Source: Balneolaceae bacterium | Lineage (GTDB): Bacteria > Bacteroidota > Rhodothermia > Balneolales > Balneolaceae | DNA: 64,000 bases | Direction of reading: 5' to 3' | Assembly (NCBI GenBank): GCA_017640605.1 | Contig: JAEPQH010000014.1 | Location: 24,855 to 88,854 of the forward strand | In this document: piece by piece, positions 26,010 through 35,850 of the stretch | Numbering within the stretch: the stretch's first letter is position 1 | Layout: every line of letters begins with the position of its first letter | Translations under genes and position numbers: made by a program | The notes under the pieces: model-generated | What the model saw: the letters and a program-made list of their open reading frames with translations, nothing else | Databases searched by the model: none | Told to the model about the DNA's origin: nothing

Positions 26010-26815
26010 GAATTACGAATAGACGAATGTAGATTTACGAATTACGATTTTAATTGAGAAGCGCTAATTCGAACTCGCTTTAGAATCTCGGACATCCTTT
26101 TTTGGCATCTCGAACCGCCAACCAGCGGAGAGAGATCTAAAGAGTTACGAAAAGGGAGTAACACGTTTGGTACTACTAATTCAATTGAAGAACTCTGTGC
26201 TTCTACATGTCGGCTAATGCCTATCTGACAGATTTCATGCAACAAAAAATCCTCCCTTGAGGGAGGTGTCAAGCGAAGCTTGACGGAGGGTGGCGGACAC
26301 CCGGAATCGATGAATTACGAATAGGCGAATGTAGATTTACGAATTACGATTTTAATTGAGAAGCGCTAATTCGAACTCGCTTTAGAATCTCGGACATCCT
26401 TTTTTGGCATGTCGAACCGCCTTCCGGCGGAGAGAGATCTAGAGAGTTACGAATATAAGAATAAGGATTTTGGAATTACGAATTTGTTGGACAAACTCCG
26501 CGCCTATGTTTAATAGCTAAACCCTATCCAACAGATTTCCACCTCAAAAAATCCTCCCTTGAGGGAGGTGTCAAGCGAAGCTTGACGGAGGGTGGCGGAC
26601 ACCCGGAATTGCAAAATTACGAATAGACGAATGTAGATTTACGAATTACGATTTTAATTGAGAAGCGCTAATTCGAACTCGCTTTGGAATATAGAACATC
26701 CCTTTTTGGCATCTCGAACCACCAACCAGCGGAGAGAGATCTAAAGAGTTACGAAAAGGGAGTAACGAGTTTGGAATTACGAATTCAAGTGAAGAGCTCT
26801 ATGCCTGTTTATGCG
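26010..26815. repeat. tandem 302-bp repeat, two full copies and one partial
   Basis: Landmark AGATTTACGAATTACGA occurs at 26031, 26333 and 26635, exactly 302 bp apart. Each full unit ends with three adjacent hairpins, in copy 1: CCTCCC-TTGA-GGGAGG (26251-26266), GTCAAGC-GAA-GCTTGAC (26268-26284) and GGGTG-GCGGA-CACCC (26288-26302). An upstream hairpin CCGCC-TTCC-GGCGG occurs in copy 2. The third copy lacks the triple hairpin. No coding capacity is likely. Confidence 0.9.
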
Positions 26816-26825
26816 TTCAAAAAAA

Positions 26826-26852
26826 AGCCCGAATGAAAAGTACATTCGGGCT
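26826..26852 (-). terminator. Rho-independent terminator of the M14 peptidase gene
   Basis: On the minus strand AGCCCGAATG and CATTCGGGCT form a perfect 10-bp stem with a 7-nt loop, followed by eight T. It lies 29 bp past the stop codon of the peptidase gene. Confidence 0.9.
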
Positions 26853-26880
26853 TAGCGGGTTTAATAAATTTCCTAGTAGA

Positions 26881-29466
26881 CTAGTTTGCTGAACTTGATC
26901 GAATATTTGGACCGAAGAAAATGGAGTTAGCAAACAGCTTATTCGTTCCGTACCAGAAGGCTCGGAAGTTCGGGTTGTCGGTCATCGCGATTACTTTTCC
27001 ACCGCCATATCGGCTTACAACTATGGCTGCGGTTCCGGCTAAAGTCTCAGCATTTTCGTCCGATACATACCCACTTGCAAGCGGATTATCTGCATAATAC
27101 AAGGGAGTTGAATATGGGTTTTCACCCTTTTCCATAAAAATGGTGCTGTTTCTGAACACAGTGATGTCTTCATCATTGTAGCCATAACCGAGCGGGTGGG
27201 TCAGGTCTAATTTCGCATTAAAAATGGTACCACCAATCACTTGCGCTCCCTGATCTGCACCTTGTTTAATGTATGGTCGTGTTTCTACTTCTTCGTCCTC
27301 GTCTTCATCTTCATCCCGAACAAACTCAACATCGGCGAGGTCATTTCTGGCAGCCCATTGCACACCTTGTTTCATGGCTACAAGTACACCACCATCACGC
27401 ACCCAATCTTTGATAGCGTCAACGGTTCCACTGGATAGGTTTCCGTACCAGTATCCGGTCATAATCAACACCGTATATCGGCTTAAATCTGCGCCACCCA
27501 AATCACTTTGGTCCAAAATGGTTAGCGGCATATGATAGCGTTGATCTAGTAAGTGCCACATTTCGCCTACTTCGTACGAATTGGTTCCATCTCCACCAAC
27601 TACGGCAACACTTGGCTTGGTTACATTCGAAAAGTTATTACTACCTAAATCTATTCCGCGGGTAGATAATCCGGTGTTTAATCCGTAAACCTTGATGTGA
27701 TCTTCACTTGCAATCTGATTCATAATCCGATGCACTTCCATCTCATCGTCTTGAATACCCATCGGCACAAGTATGGTACCATAATCGAAGTTTTTCTCAC
27801 CTTGCCCGGTTACTCCAGAAAATTGAAGCGTTGCAACTTTAGCTTTGATGCCTGCATCCAACAAGCGGTATAGTGCTCTTGGCGCGTAATATTCGTCCCA
27901 TTCGAAGGCATAAGCATATCTACTGCGGCCTCCAATAATTTGTCCGTTTTTAGGCATGGTTCCATCAAAGCGCTCACCCAATAAATCGTCATTGAACGAG
28001 CGATTACTTAATTCTGCAAAAGGAAGGTTGAACGCGTAGGGCATAGTCCAGGCAGAAACATCATAGAATAAACTATCAGTAAATGTATTACGGCGTTCGA
28101 ATAATGCAGTTATCAATTTGTATTGCGGCTGATCGGTGGGCACTACATAGGCTTTCCCGGCTTCAAAACTTTCACCATCGAAGGATACGTTTTCAGCAAG
28201 TTCATACACTTCAATGCTATGTCGGTTAATCATCTCGGCCAGATGAAAGGTTCTTGCCTGATCAGCAGACTCACCAAACACATATGCTTTAATCGTTGAT
28301 CTTGATGCTTCGCGTGCTGCCTCTTTATAGAATAATCGGTAGTGCTCCAGCAATTCTTCTCGTAAATCCACCGCTGCTTTTATCGTCGATTGGGTAGCCG
28401 TGAACTGATTCAGGATCGTAAATGGAAATTCCAGCACTCCATGGATGGTTTCTTGTGCATGTCCGCGCGAACTTGCCTGCTCGAATAGAATACCGATACT
28501 ACCTTGCACATCGGGATAAGTAGAGCCTTTCCCGTAATAGTAATCGTCAAAACTTTCTTTCGAATAATACAGCGATTGAATTTTATCCAATTCTTCGGCG
28601 TGATATTCTGCAATACTCGCTGTGAGTGCCTGATTTCGCTCTGGTGTCAATGGATGTGTTCTACTTGGAATACCCGGCTGGAAAAAGAAGGTAGAGTTAG
28701 AACCCATCTCGTGATGATCGGTTAAAATATTAGGCTTCCACTCTTGGAAACGAGCCACACGCCCTTCACTTTCAGGATGTTGAACCAGCATCCAATCGCG
28801 GTTTAAATCGAACCAATAATGGTTAGTACGACCTCTTGGCCAAACTTCGTTATACTCCCTGCTTTCAGGATCAGTAACTAAGGTGTTTAGGCTCTTATGC
28901 ATATTTGCCCAGTGCGCAAAACGAGCAAGTCCGTCTGGGTTGATGCTCGGATCAACTAAAATCACGGCATTTTCAAGTACATTTTCGATCTCGTCTCCCT
29001 CAGCAGCTGCAAGGTGATACGCAGTTAATAGCGCAGAATTCGATCCGCTAGGCTCATTTCCGTGTACACTGTAGCTTAATTGAACCACAACGGGCATGTC
29101 GGAAACATCCAAATCATCGGAGGTTTCCGGATTACCAAGTGCTAAATGATTTTGCCTGATTTCTTCTAAACGCGCATGGTTTTCCGGCGATGTGAACACC
29201 AACGACAATAGTTGCCGGTTTTCATACGTACGGCCGGTTTCAACAATGGTAGCTCGGTCGGAAGCTTCGGCGATGGCATGCATGTATTGAACAAGCTGAT
29301 CGTGACGTATATGCCATTCCCCAACTTCTTGATGTAACACATCGTGCGGTGTTGGGATGTCATCATTATAGGTAACTCCCTCCGGTAAATAATAATCGAG
29401 GGTAACTTGTGCCTGTGTTTGCACAAACATGAACAGAGCGAATATAAACGTGAAGTATGTTTTCAT
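26881..29466 (-). CDS. secreted M14-family zinc carboxypeptidase
   Basis: About 861 residues from the ATG at 29466, giving signal peptide KTYFTFIFALFMFVQTQAQ. The peptidase domain is at about 45-340: zinc ligands HGNEPSG (HxxE) and the later TDHHEMGSNSTFFFQPG, and the catalytic Glu in GSIGILFEQASSRG. A long C-terminal part follows, with a GATase-like stretch (YTVLIMTGYWYGNLS) and an acidic insert RDEDEDEDEEVE. It should digest peptides in the periplasm or outside. The domain order is usual for large M14 proteins of Bacteroidota. Terminator at 26826-26852. Confidence 0.9.
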   Translation of the reverse strand: MKTYFTFIFALFMFVQTQAQVTLDYYLPEGVTYNDDIPTPHDVLHQEVGEWHIRHDQLVQYMHAIAEASDRATIVETGRTYENRQLLSLVFTSPENHARLEEIRQNHLALGNPETSDDLDVSDMPVVVQLSYSVHGNEPSGSNSALLTAYHLAAAEGDEIENVLENAVILVDPSINPDGLARFAHWANMHKSLNTLVTDPESREYNEVWPRGRTNHYWFDLNRDWMLVQHPESEGRVARFQEWKPNILTDHHEMGSNSTFFFQPGIPSRTHPLTPERNQALTASIAEYHAEELDKIQSLYYSKESFDDYYYGKGSTYPDVQGSIGILFEQASSRGHAQETIHGVLEFPFTILNQFTATQSTIKAAVDLREELLEHYRLFYKEAAREASRSTIKAYVFGESADQARTFHLAEMINRHSIEVYELAENVSFDGESFEAGKAYVVPTDQPQYKLITALFERRNTFTDSLFYDVSAWTMPYAFNLPFAELSNRSFNDDLLGERFDGTMPKNGQIIGGRSRYAYAFEWDEYYAPRALYRLLDAGIKAKVATLQFSGVTGQGEKNFDYGTILVPMGIQDDEMEVHRIMNQIASEDHIKVYGLNTGLSTRGIDLGSNNFSNVTKPSVAVVGGDGTNSYEVGEMWHLLDQRYHMPLTILDQSDLGGADLSRYTVLIMTGYWYGNLSSGTVDAIKDWVRDGGVLVAMKQGVQWAARNDLADVEFVRDEDEDEDEEVETRPYIKQGADQGAQVIGGTIFNAKLDLTHPLGYGYNDEDITVFRNSTIFMEKGENPYSTPLYYADNPLASGYVSDENAETLAGTAAIVVSRYGGGKVIAMTDNPNFRAFWYGTNKLFANSIFFGPNIRSSSAN

Positions 29467-29672
29467 AGATAGTGTTAATTGAATCCCTTTTAATAGCAAA
29501 CCATTGTACCTGTTGCAATTGAAAAATGCTGAAAAAAGGATTACAGAATTTGCCGTTTTATCTACTTAAAACCTATTGACCGCAAAAGAGCTGTTTTTTG
29601 GATTGTGCACTTTGTGAGCCTTTTATCAGACACAATTAATTAATACACTCTTCAAAATTAAATGTTCGGAGT

Positions 29673-30938
29673 ATGGCAGACACAAAATCTAAAGCAGTTT
29701 CCACACTTAAATATGCCTTTGGGCCGGGGTTAATTCTGGCTGCGGCAGCTATTGGGGTTTCTCACCTCGTACAATCAACACGTGCGGGTGCGGAGTTTGG
29801 CTTTGCTCTTGTTTGGGCGGTAATTCTCGCTAATGTGAGTAAGTATCCATTTCTCGAATTTGGTCCGCGCTACACCATTACAAAACGAGAAAGTATCATT
29901 CAGGGTTATCAGCGATTAGGTAAATGGGCGCTGTACACTTTTAGTGGCTTCACCATGCTTACTATGTGCGTGGTACAAGCAGCGGTAACTATTGTAACAG
30001 CAAGCTTGGCTGCAGAACTCACCGGTATTACACTCAATCCATTGTTATGGAGCGCCATTATCCTGGCAATATGTATCGCAATTTTGGGTGGTGGACAATA
30101 TTCTGCACTCGATAAAGCCATCAAAGTGATAATTGTGGTTCTTTCGATTTCTACCTTAATCGCTGTGGTCGTGGCCTTTACCAATACGGGTGGCGCTGTA
30201 CGTCCCGAACCGCCAACTATCTGGACTGTAGGCGGAGTTTCGTTTTTGATTGCCCTGATGGGATGGATGCCCATTTTAATTGATGCATCGGCATGGCATT
30301 CTCTTTGGATACTGGAGCGCATCAAACAAACCGGACACACTCCGAAACTCAAAGAGTCTCTCACCGATTTTAATATCGGATACATTGGCGCTGCTGTACT
30401 AGCTCTTGGCTTTTTATCGCTGGGGGCGCTTATTTTATTTGGAACAGGACAGGATTTTGCGGTAAGTGGTTCGCAGTTTGCAACTACGCTTGTTAGCCTT
30501 TATACCGAAACGCTAGGTGACTGGGCCTATTGGATTATTATCGTTTGTGCTTTCACGGCTATGTTTAGTACTACATTAACTGTAACTGACGCCTATCCGC
30601 GCACCGTTTCTCATATTCTTAACCTGAATAAAGCCAAAGTAACGACCACTCCTTTTGTAACTTCTTATAAAGGAACCCTCATCATAATTTCATTGATTTC
30701 ACTTCTAGTTCTATTTTTAGCCGGCAGTAAGTTCATATTTATGGTCGACTTGGCTACTACTATGTCGTTTTTAGCAGGACCGATTTTCGCGTACATCAAT
30801 TATAAACTCATTTTCTCAGAGCATTTCCCAGACGATCAGAAACCTGCAAAATGGCTGAAATTATTAAGCTGGTTTGGCATGTTATTTATAACAGGATTTG
30901 CGTTGACCTTTTTGTATTGGAAGTTCTTCGTAACTTAA
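29673..30938 (+). CDS. Nramp-superfamily transporter lacking the canonical DPGN motif
   Basis: 421 residues, about eleven membrane helices. The frame GPGLILAAAAIGVSHLVQSTRAGAEFGFALVW aligns with the first helix of Nramp/MntH transporters, but where those read DPGN this one has GVSH. No MPH is seen in the sixth-helix region (LMGWMPILIDASAWHSLW). These motifs coordinate Mn/Fe in canonical Nramp, so the substrate is probably different; non-canonical members carrying other ions are known. First gene of a tight four-gene operon with 19 bp before hemolysin III. Confidence 0.8.
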   Translation: MADTKSKAVSTLKYAFGPGLILAAAAIGVSHLVQSTRAGAEFGFALVWAVILANVSKYPFLEFGPRYTITKRESIIQGYQRLGKWALYTFSGFTMLTMCVVQAAVTIVTASLAAELTGITLNPLLWSAIILAICIAILGGGQYSALDKAIKVIIVVLSISTLIAVVVAFTNTGGAVRPEPPTIWTVGGVSFLIALMGWMPILIDASAWHSLWILERIKQTGHTPKLKESLTDFNIGYIGAAVLALGFLSLGALILFGTGQDFAVSGSQFATTLVSLYTETLGDWAYWIIIVCAFTAMFSTTLTVTDAYPRTVSHILNLNKAKVTTTPFVTSYKGTLIIISLISLLVLFLAGSKFIFMVDLATTMSFLAGPIFAYINYKLIFSEHFPDDQKPAKWLKLLSWFGMLFITGFALTFLYWKFFVT

Positions 30939-30957
30939 CGCCAACCAAATTTGACTC

Positions 30958-31614
30958 GTGAGAAAATATTTATTCCCCATAAGAGAGCCCTTTAATGCCT
31001 ATACCCATTTGTTTGGAGCTCTTGTAGCATTAGCCGGAACTGTACTGTTGATTGTCGATTCCACGATCGATCCCATTTCTTATAAACTATCGTTTATCGT
31101 GTATGGTATTACGGTATTCCTAATGTTTGGCTCATCGGCGTTGTATCATGCGGTGCAAGTTTCGGAACGCACGGAAGAAATTTTTCGGATGATTGATCAC
31201 ATAATGATCTATTTGGTGATTGCCGGTTCCTACACTCCAATTTGTGCTATCGCCCTAGACGGCGAATGGCGATTGGGAATGCTGATTGGAATATGGATTT
31301 TTGCAGTCGCAGGTGTACTAAAAAAGATTTTTTGGCTTAACGCGCCAAGATGGTTTTCAACCGGGTTATATTTGTTGATGGGATGGATTGCCGTGATCAT
31401 TTTCCCCCAAATCTGGGGCGTGTTACCTAAGGGCTTTTCGTTTTGGATCATTGTTGGTGGCTTATTCTATACCATTGGCGCCATTATTTACGGGTTAAAA
31501 AAACCCGATCCCGCTCCAAATTGGTTTGGTCATCATGGCATTTGGCACTTGTTTGTGATAGGTGGAGCTTTTTCTCATTTCTGGGCAATATATAATTACT
31601 TACCCGGGTTCTAA
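30958..31614 (+). CDS. hemolysin III family (PAQR-type) membrane protein
   Basis: 218 residues, GTG start, seven hydrophobic helices. The PAQR/HlyIII zinc-site residues are present: GSSALYHAV (His), FRMIDHIMIYLVIAGSYTPI (Asp and neighbours), and the C-terminal GHHGIWHLFVIGGAFSHF (two His). The family includes stress-related membrane hydrolase-like proteins; haemolytic activity should not be assumed. The stop codon shares a base with the ATG of the next gene (TAATG), so translation is coupled. Confidence 0.9.
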   Translation: MRKYLFPIREPFNAYTHLFGALVALAGTVLLIVDSTIDPISYKLSFIVYGITVFLMFGSSALYHAVQVSERTEEIFRMIDHIMIYLVIAGSYTPICAIALDGEWRLGMLIGIWIFAVAGVLKKIFWLNAPRWFSTGLYLLMGWIAVIIFPQIWGVLPKGFSFWIIVGGLFYTIGAIIYGLKKPDPAPNWFGHHGIWHLFVIGGAFSHFWAIYNYLPGF

Positions 31615-34526
31615 TGCCATTTATGATTAAGTTTTATCTCGTTCTTTTTGTTTTTCTCGTTGGGTCTATTTCTACTCAGGCACAAAATCAGCTGTATTTT
31701 ACACAACATCGCCCGGCAGGCTTAGATTGGCAAGAGCTGAAAAGTCCGCATTTCAGAATTATTTTTGCAAACGGACAAGAAGACATTGCCAGAAAATCCG
31801 CACGTATACTTGAAAGTCAGTATGCCCAATCATTTGCATTAACCGGCGGTGAACTTAAGAATTTTCCGGTTGTGCTGGTTCCATATAATGACCTCACCAA
31901 TGGATTTGTATCAACGGTTAACTTTCGATCAGAAGTGGATTTATCACCCTTCAAAGGGAAAAGTTTAAACCCACAATCCGGCTTATGGCTCGAAAATGTA
32001 CTCCCTCACGAGTTGATTCATGCAAATCATGCCAATGTTACCAACAACTTCTCTGTTGCCCGAGCATTTGGTTTACTTTCGCCCGACATTAGGCGCTCTT
32101 TCAACATGTTTCCACCACTTGGTGTGCACGAAGGTTTGGCAGTATATCATGAATCAGAGCATGGACTTCGCCCCAATTCCGGCCGGGCTAACTACACCTA
32201 TTTTACCAATCAGTTTAACGCGAATTTGAATGGTCCTGATACTTGGAGTATGGGGCAAAACCTCATCATCACAGATTACACCCTGCCCAATAACCGGCAT
32301 TACGTAGGTGGTTCAGCCTTTACCGAATGGTTGCATCAATCGTATGGAGATGATGTTTCGAAAAGAGCAATTGCCGTACATCAAAATGTGTTTTTTCTTG
32401 GCTATGGCTATGCCTTAAAACAGGTAACCGGTAAATGGCCGGGTGAACTTTATAACGAATATATAGCAGAAAAGAAGGCACAAGAAGAACGCCGGTTAGA
32501 CCGGGTCGACCATGATCCCACTTCGTTTAATTTTATCGGTTCAGCCTACGATGGTGTTCGACAAAGCGCACCCATCTGGATTTCGGATAACGAAATTTTG
32601 TACCACTCTCGGCAATACAATGCGGCATCTGCATTCTATACGTACAACACCGAGACCAATAGGCATACTAAGGTGAGTGAGCATTTTGTGGTATCCGACT
32701 TTTATTTTGATTTTGATCCGTCCACTCAGCAACTCATTTTATCGGAATATTTCGCGCAGAATAGAATTTTTAGTAGTTACCAAGCCGACTTAGTGCGCTT
32801 AAACGTGAGAACAGGTACTAACTTCAGGCTCTCCAATAATGCCCGGTTATATTCACCGGCACGAACTAATGAATCGTTATTTGCACTTCAACCCAATGGC
32901 GACATTGCCTCAATTGTTGCGTTAGAGGGAGATAAAATCACTGTAAAAAAAGAGTTCACAAACCGACATCCGGTAGCGCTTAAAGCGGCAAAAGATGATA
33001 GCGGTAAACTTGCGGTATTAATTAATCAACGTGGAGTTCAGGCCCTTTGGATAACTACCGAAGCTAATCTCGCAACCGATTTGGATCAAAATCCTCAGCT
33101 TGCTTTTCGAGCTGGCTCTATCCATGATCCTCAATGGCATCCCACCGAAAATAAACTCCTTTTTACCGTAGACGCCTACCCGGCGATGAATGTTTATGAG
33201 TATGATTTAGACAGTGGTGAAGTTCTACAACTCACCAATTATCCTTATAACGCTTTTGAGGCATCCTATTCTCCTGATGGAAATACCATTGCTCTTGTGA
33301 TACAACTATTGGAAGAGCAGCAAGTAATTTTGCTGGATCAAAAAGATTTTTTGAATGAACCCGTAGATCCGGCTTTACTTTTAGTGGGAGAAGAACTTGA
33401 TGAAGCACTAAACGCGCCTGTTTTAGGAGATGAACTAACCGCAGAAAGTGAACTTTGGGAGGTGAACTCGTACGGTAGCGACTTCAGTTGGTTAAAACCA
33501 AGAGCCTTATTGCCGGTAGTGAAAAATAAAAGCGGCGTAAATGAGTGGGGCGCTCAATTAACCAGTACCGATGTGCTGCAGAGCCAAATGTACAATATCG
33601 AGGTTACTCTATTACAAGATCAGGCTTGGTACAATGTTGCTTATACCAACAAAACTTTTTTCCCCGGAATAAGTGTATTTGCGTTTCGGGAGCCCTCGTA
33701 TTTTGCAACTCGGTTCCAACTGGATAACGAAGTGCTTACCGAAACTTTTTTAGTTGAAGACGTTGGCGCAGGTATTTCAACTACCCTCGAGTATTATTTC
33801 GATGATGTTGAACGATATTCTTCGTTCTATTTTCGTCCCCGGTTTACGGTGAGTAACTCCAGATACTATCAGCTAAATAATAATCCTGCAACATCGCGGA
33901 TTCTTGAAAATAAAATTGGAGGTTTTGGCCAATTTAACATTCGTTTATTACAACGCTCCAGAGATATTCAGCCCGCTTCGGGTGTTCAATTGTTTGCCCA
34001 GATTGAACAATCGTTAAACACCAACACCATTGCATTTAAAACCGATCAATTTGAAACATTGCCCGAAGTGTTGGATAAGCGAAATGCTTTTTATTACGGA
34101 TTAAACGCCTATTGGGCACCTCTCAAAAAAACAAACCAATCGTTACTAGTATCTGCACAATTCCTGAACCAATCCGATCGGAGATTATTTAGTAACAACA
34201 CCATCATTCCGATGGGTTTTACGAATAACGATTTCGATTTTTCCAGCTCCATCGGGCGATTCAGTACCCGATACACCGTTCCTTTGGCTTACCCAGATAA
34301 TGGCGGACTTCTAATCCCGTTTTATGTAAGCGCTGTGTACATGAGTTTCTTTACGCATACTTTGGCTGATTACGAACAAGCCGAGCCTTTAGCGAGCTCT
34401 TCTTCCATAATTGGGGCAGGACTTCATCTTCGATATAAAATTAGTAACTTATCGCTAGATTTTGGAATTGGTTTTGCTCTTGATCCTGTTGCGGGTACAA
34501 CCAATGTAATTTTTGGCACATTTTAA
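31614..34526 (+). CDS. 970-aa exported protein: HELIH metallopeptidase-like, beta-propeller and outer-membrane barrel-like regions
   Basis: Signal peptide (KFYLVLFVFLVGSISTQAQ). Region 1 (about 30-290): NVLPHELIHANHANV gives HExxH, and GVHEGLAVYHESEH supplies a possible third ligand Glu, a gluzincin-like layout. Region 2 (about 300-620): TolB/PD40-like blades (APIWISDNEILYHSR, YSPDGNTIALVIQ). Region 3 (about 640-970): alternating strands ending in an aromatic C-terminus (IFGTF), as in outer-membrane barrels. Together this suggests an outer-membrane protein with a periplasmic protease/propeller. Whether the site is active is unknown. Five bases separate it from the DUF2911 gene. Confidence 0.75.
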   Translation: MPFMIKFYLVLFVFLVGSISTQAQNQLYFTQHRPAGLDWQELKSPHFRIIFANGQEDIARKSARILESQYAQSFALTGGELKNFPVVLVPYNDLTNGFVSTVNFRSEVDLSPFKGKSLNPQSGLWLENVLPHELIHANHANVTNNFSVARAFGLLSPDIRRSFNMFPPLGVHEGLAVYHESEHGLRPNSGRANYTYFTNQFNANLNGPDTWSMGQNLIITDYTLPNNRHYVGGSAFTEWLHQSYGDDVSKRAIAVHQNVFFLGYGYALKQVTGKWPGELYNEYIAEKKAQEERRLDRVDHDPTSFNFIGSAYDGVRQSAPIWISDNEILYHSRQYNAASAFYTYNTETNRHTKVSEHFVVSDFYFDFDPSTQQLILSEYFAQNRIFSSYQADLVRLNVRTGTNFRLSNNARLYSPARTNESLFALQPNGDIASIVALEGDKITVKKEFTNRHPVALKAAKDDSGKLAVLINQRGVQALWITTEANLATDLDQNPQLAFRAGSIHDPQWHPTENKLLFTVDAYPAMNVYEYDLDSGEVLQLTNYPYNAFEASYSPDGNTIALVIQLLEEQQVILLDQKDFLNEPVDPALLLVGEELDEALNAPVLGDELTAESELWEVNSYGSDFSWLKPRALLPVVKNKSGVNEWGAQLTSTDVLQSQMYNIEVTLLQDQAWYNVAYTNKTFFPGISVFAFREPSYFATRFQLDNEVLTETFLVEDVGAGISTTLEYYFDDVERYSSFYFRPRFTVSNSRYYQLNNNPATSRILENKIGGFGQFNIRLLQRSRDIQPASGVQLFAQIEQSLNTNTIAFKTDQFETLPEVLDKRNAFYYGLNAYWAPLKKTNQSLLVSAQFLNQSDRRLFSNNTIIPMGFTNNDFDFSSSIGRFSTRYTVPLAYPDNGGLLIPFYVSAVYMSFFTHTLADYEQAEPLASSSSIIGAGLHLRYKISNLSLDFGIGFALDPVAGTTNVIFGTF

Positions 34527-34531
34527 GTTTT

Positions 34532-35092
34532 ATGAGATCGGTTAGTGTAGGTCTGATTATTTTTTTATGTATTTCGTTAGCCGCTTGTGGCTCGCAAAAA
34601 AATCAGGATTCTGAGTTTGAATCCGTAGCAAACAGAAAAAGTCCTATATCAATAAGCAGTGTTAAACACGAAGGCACCTATATAAAAGTGGTATATGGGC
34701 AACCCTATCGCAAAGGGCGTACTATCTTTGGTGAATGGGAGCCTTATGGTGAAGTTTGGAGAACCGGTGCAAACGAAGCTACCGAAATTACGTTCACTCG
34801 CCCGGTTTTAATGGCTGATAATGTAATTGATGCCGGAACTTATAGTTTATTTACCATCCCAAATGAAAATACATGGACAATTATTTTAAACTCTGAGTTG
34901 GGACAATGGGGAGCTTTTGAATACGATGAACGAAGGGATTATGTACGATTTGATGTACCCGTGATTAACCTAGAAACTCCCATAGAGGCATTCACTATTG
35001 CGTTCAGCGAGGTACAGAATTCTTTAACTACTTTAAGCCTAGCTTGGGATGTAGTTCGAGTAGATATTCCCATCCGGTTTTACGGAGAGTAA
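34532..35092 (+). CDS. DUF2911 lipoprotein
   Basis: 186 residues. Lipobox in SVGLIIFLCISLAACGSQ. The DUF2911 hallmark is clear: VVYGQPYRKGRTIFGEWEPYGEVWRTGANEATEITF, then ADNVIDAGTYSLFTIPNENTWTIILN. The family is widespread in Bacteroidota, often near peptidases, and has no established function. Five bases after the 970-aa protein, so last gene of the operon starting with the Nramp-like transporter. Confidence 0.9.
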   Translation: MRSVSVGLIIFLCISLAACGSQKNQDSEFESVANRKSPISISSVKHEGTYIKVVYGQPYRKGRTIFGEWEPYGEVWRTGANEATEITFTRPVLMADNVIDAGTYSLFTIPNENTWTIILNSELGQWGAFEYDERRDYVRFDVPVINLETPIEAFTIAFSEVQNSLTTLSLAWDVVRVDIPIRFYGE

Positions 35093-35104
35093 ACTAAATC
35101 AAGC

Positions 35105-35452
35105 TTAGTTTTTGGATACAAGGTCCAGCAACTCTTGGGGCACGTCAATGTCCATGCGTAAAACTTGAGAAGCATGCGTTTTACCTTGAGCATCTAATTT
35201 TAACGATACTGTGCCACCACCACCTAAGCTCTCATTCAAAATAAAATTTAACGCCCCGATGTTAGGTAGCTCGTAACGCTCTACATCGCCTTTGCACACA
35301 TACCTCATGTGTTCTTTTACTACGTCGGAGGTAAGTGTTTCTTTTAAGAATGGATAAATATCGGGGTGACGTGCAATGATTCCTACATTACTTCCATTTC
35401 CTTTGTCGCCGCTGCGACCATGTGCAATCTCAATAAGTTTTACTACCGGCAT
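35105..35452 (-). CDS. stand-alone AtuA-like ferredoxin-fold domain protein
   Basis: 115 residues, no signal. LIEIAHGRSGDKGNGSNVGIIARHP and a later NIGALNFILNESLGGGGTVSL match the C-terminal domain of AtuA/DUF1446 proteins (acyclic terpene utilisation), usually found fused behind a ~450-residue domain. Here it is alone, and no large AtuA-type gene is in the window. It may work with a partner encoded elsewhere. Convergent with the DUF2911 gene, 12 bp away. Confidence 0.8.
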   Translation of the reverse strand: MPVVKLIEIAHGRSGDKGNGSNVGIIARHPDIYPFLKETLTSDVVKEHMRYVCKGDVERYELPNIGALNFILNESLGGGGTVSLKLDAQGKTHASQVLRMDIDVPQELLDLVSKN

Positions 35453-35502
35453 ACTTCTTTATTTTTTTGATGAAACTACAAAAGAGCCAGCCTTAATTCG
35501 AC

Positions 35503-35850
35503 TTATTCTTCAATTTCGATGTTAAAGATTTCACTCACTTCTTCATCCCAATAAAAAACCACGATGGTCCCATGTTCGTTGTTCGAAAATATCTCAGATA
35601 AAGAAATTGCTGTCAAAGCATCTGATTGAATTTTGTTTTCATCGCTTACGATGGGTGCCCAAAAAATATAAGGCAGGCTCGCTTTATCTACCGCAAAGTA
35701 ATACACATCGAAGGCCTGATTATTTTTAATGATCAATTGTTCATCTTTTACGATTGCCTCCACCGCATCGCCGGATTGTTCATTATCAAAAACCGAACAT
35801 CCGTTAATCAAAAATAGTGAGATCAAACATGCAGATATCTTTTTCATCAT
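35503..35850 (-). CDS. small lipoprotein, paralogue of the upstream gene
   Basis: 115 residues. Lipoprotein signal (ISACLISLFLINGC). The core LIIKNNQAFDVYYFAVDKA aligns with FIIKNNLPFDIYFFAVDQE in the upstream gene, then IFWAPIVSDENKI with IDWIPVESDANRV, so the two are tandem duplicates. No known domain. The ATGA overlap (35847-35850) with the upstream stop shows translational coupling. Probably an envelope protein of unknown role. Confidence 0.75.
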   Translation of the reverse strand: MMKKISACLISLFLINGCSVFDNEQSGDAVEAIVKDEQLIIKNNQAFDVYYFAVDKASLPYIFWAPIVSDENKIQSDALTAISLSEIFSNNEHGTIVVFYWDEEVSEIFNIEIEE

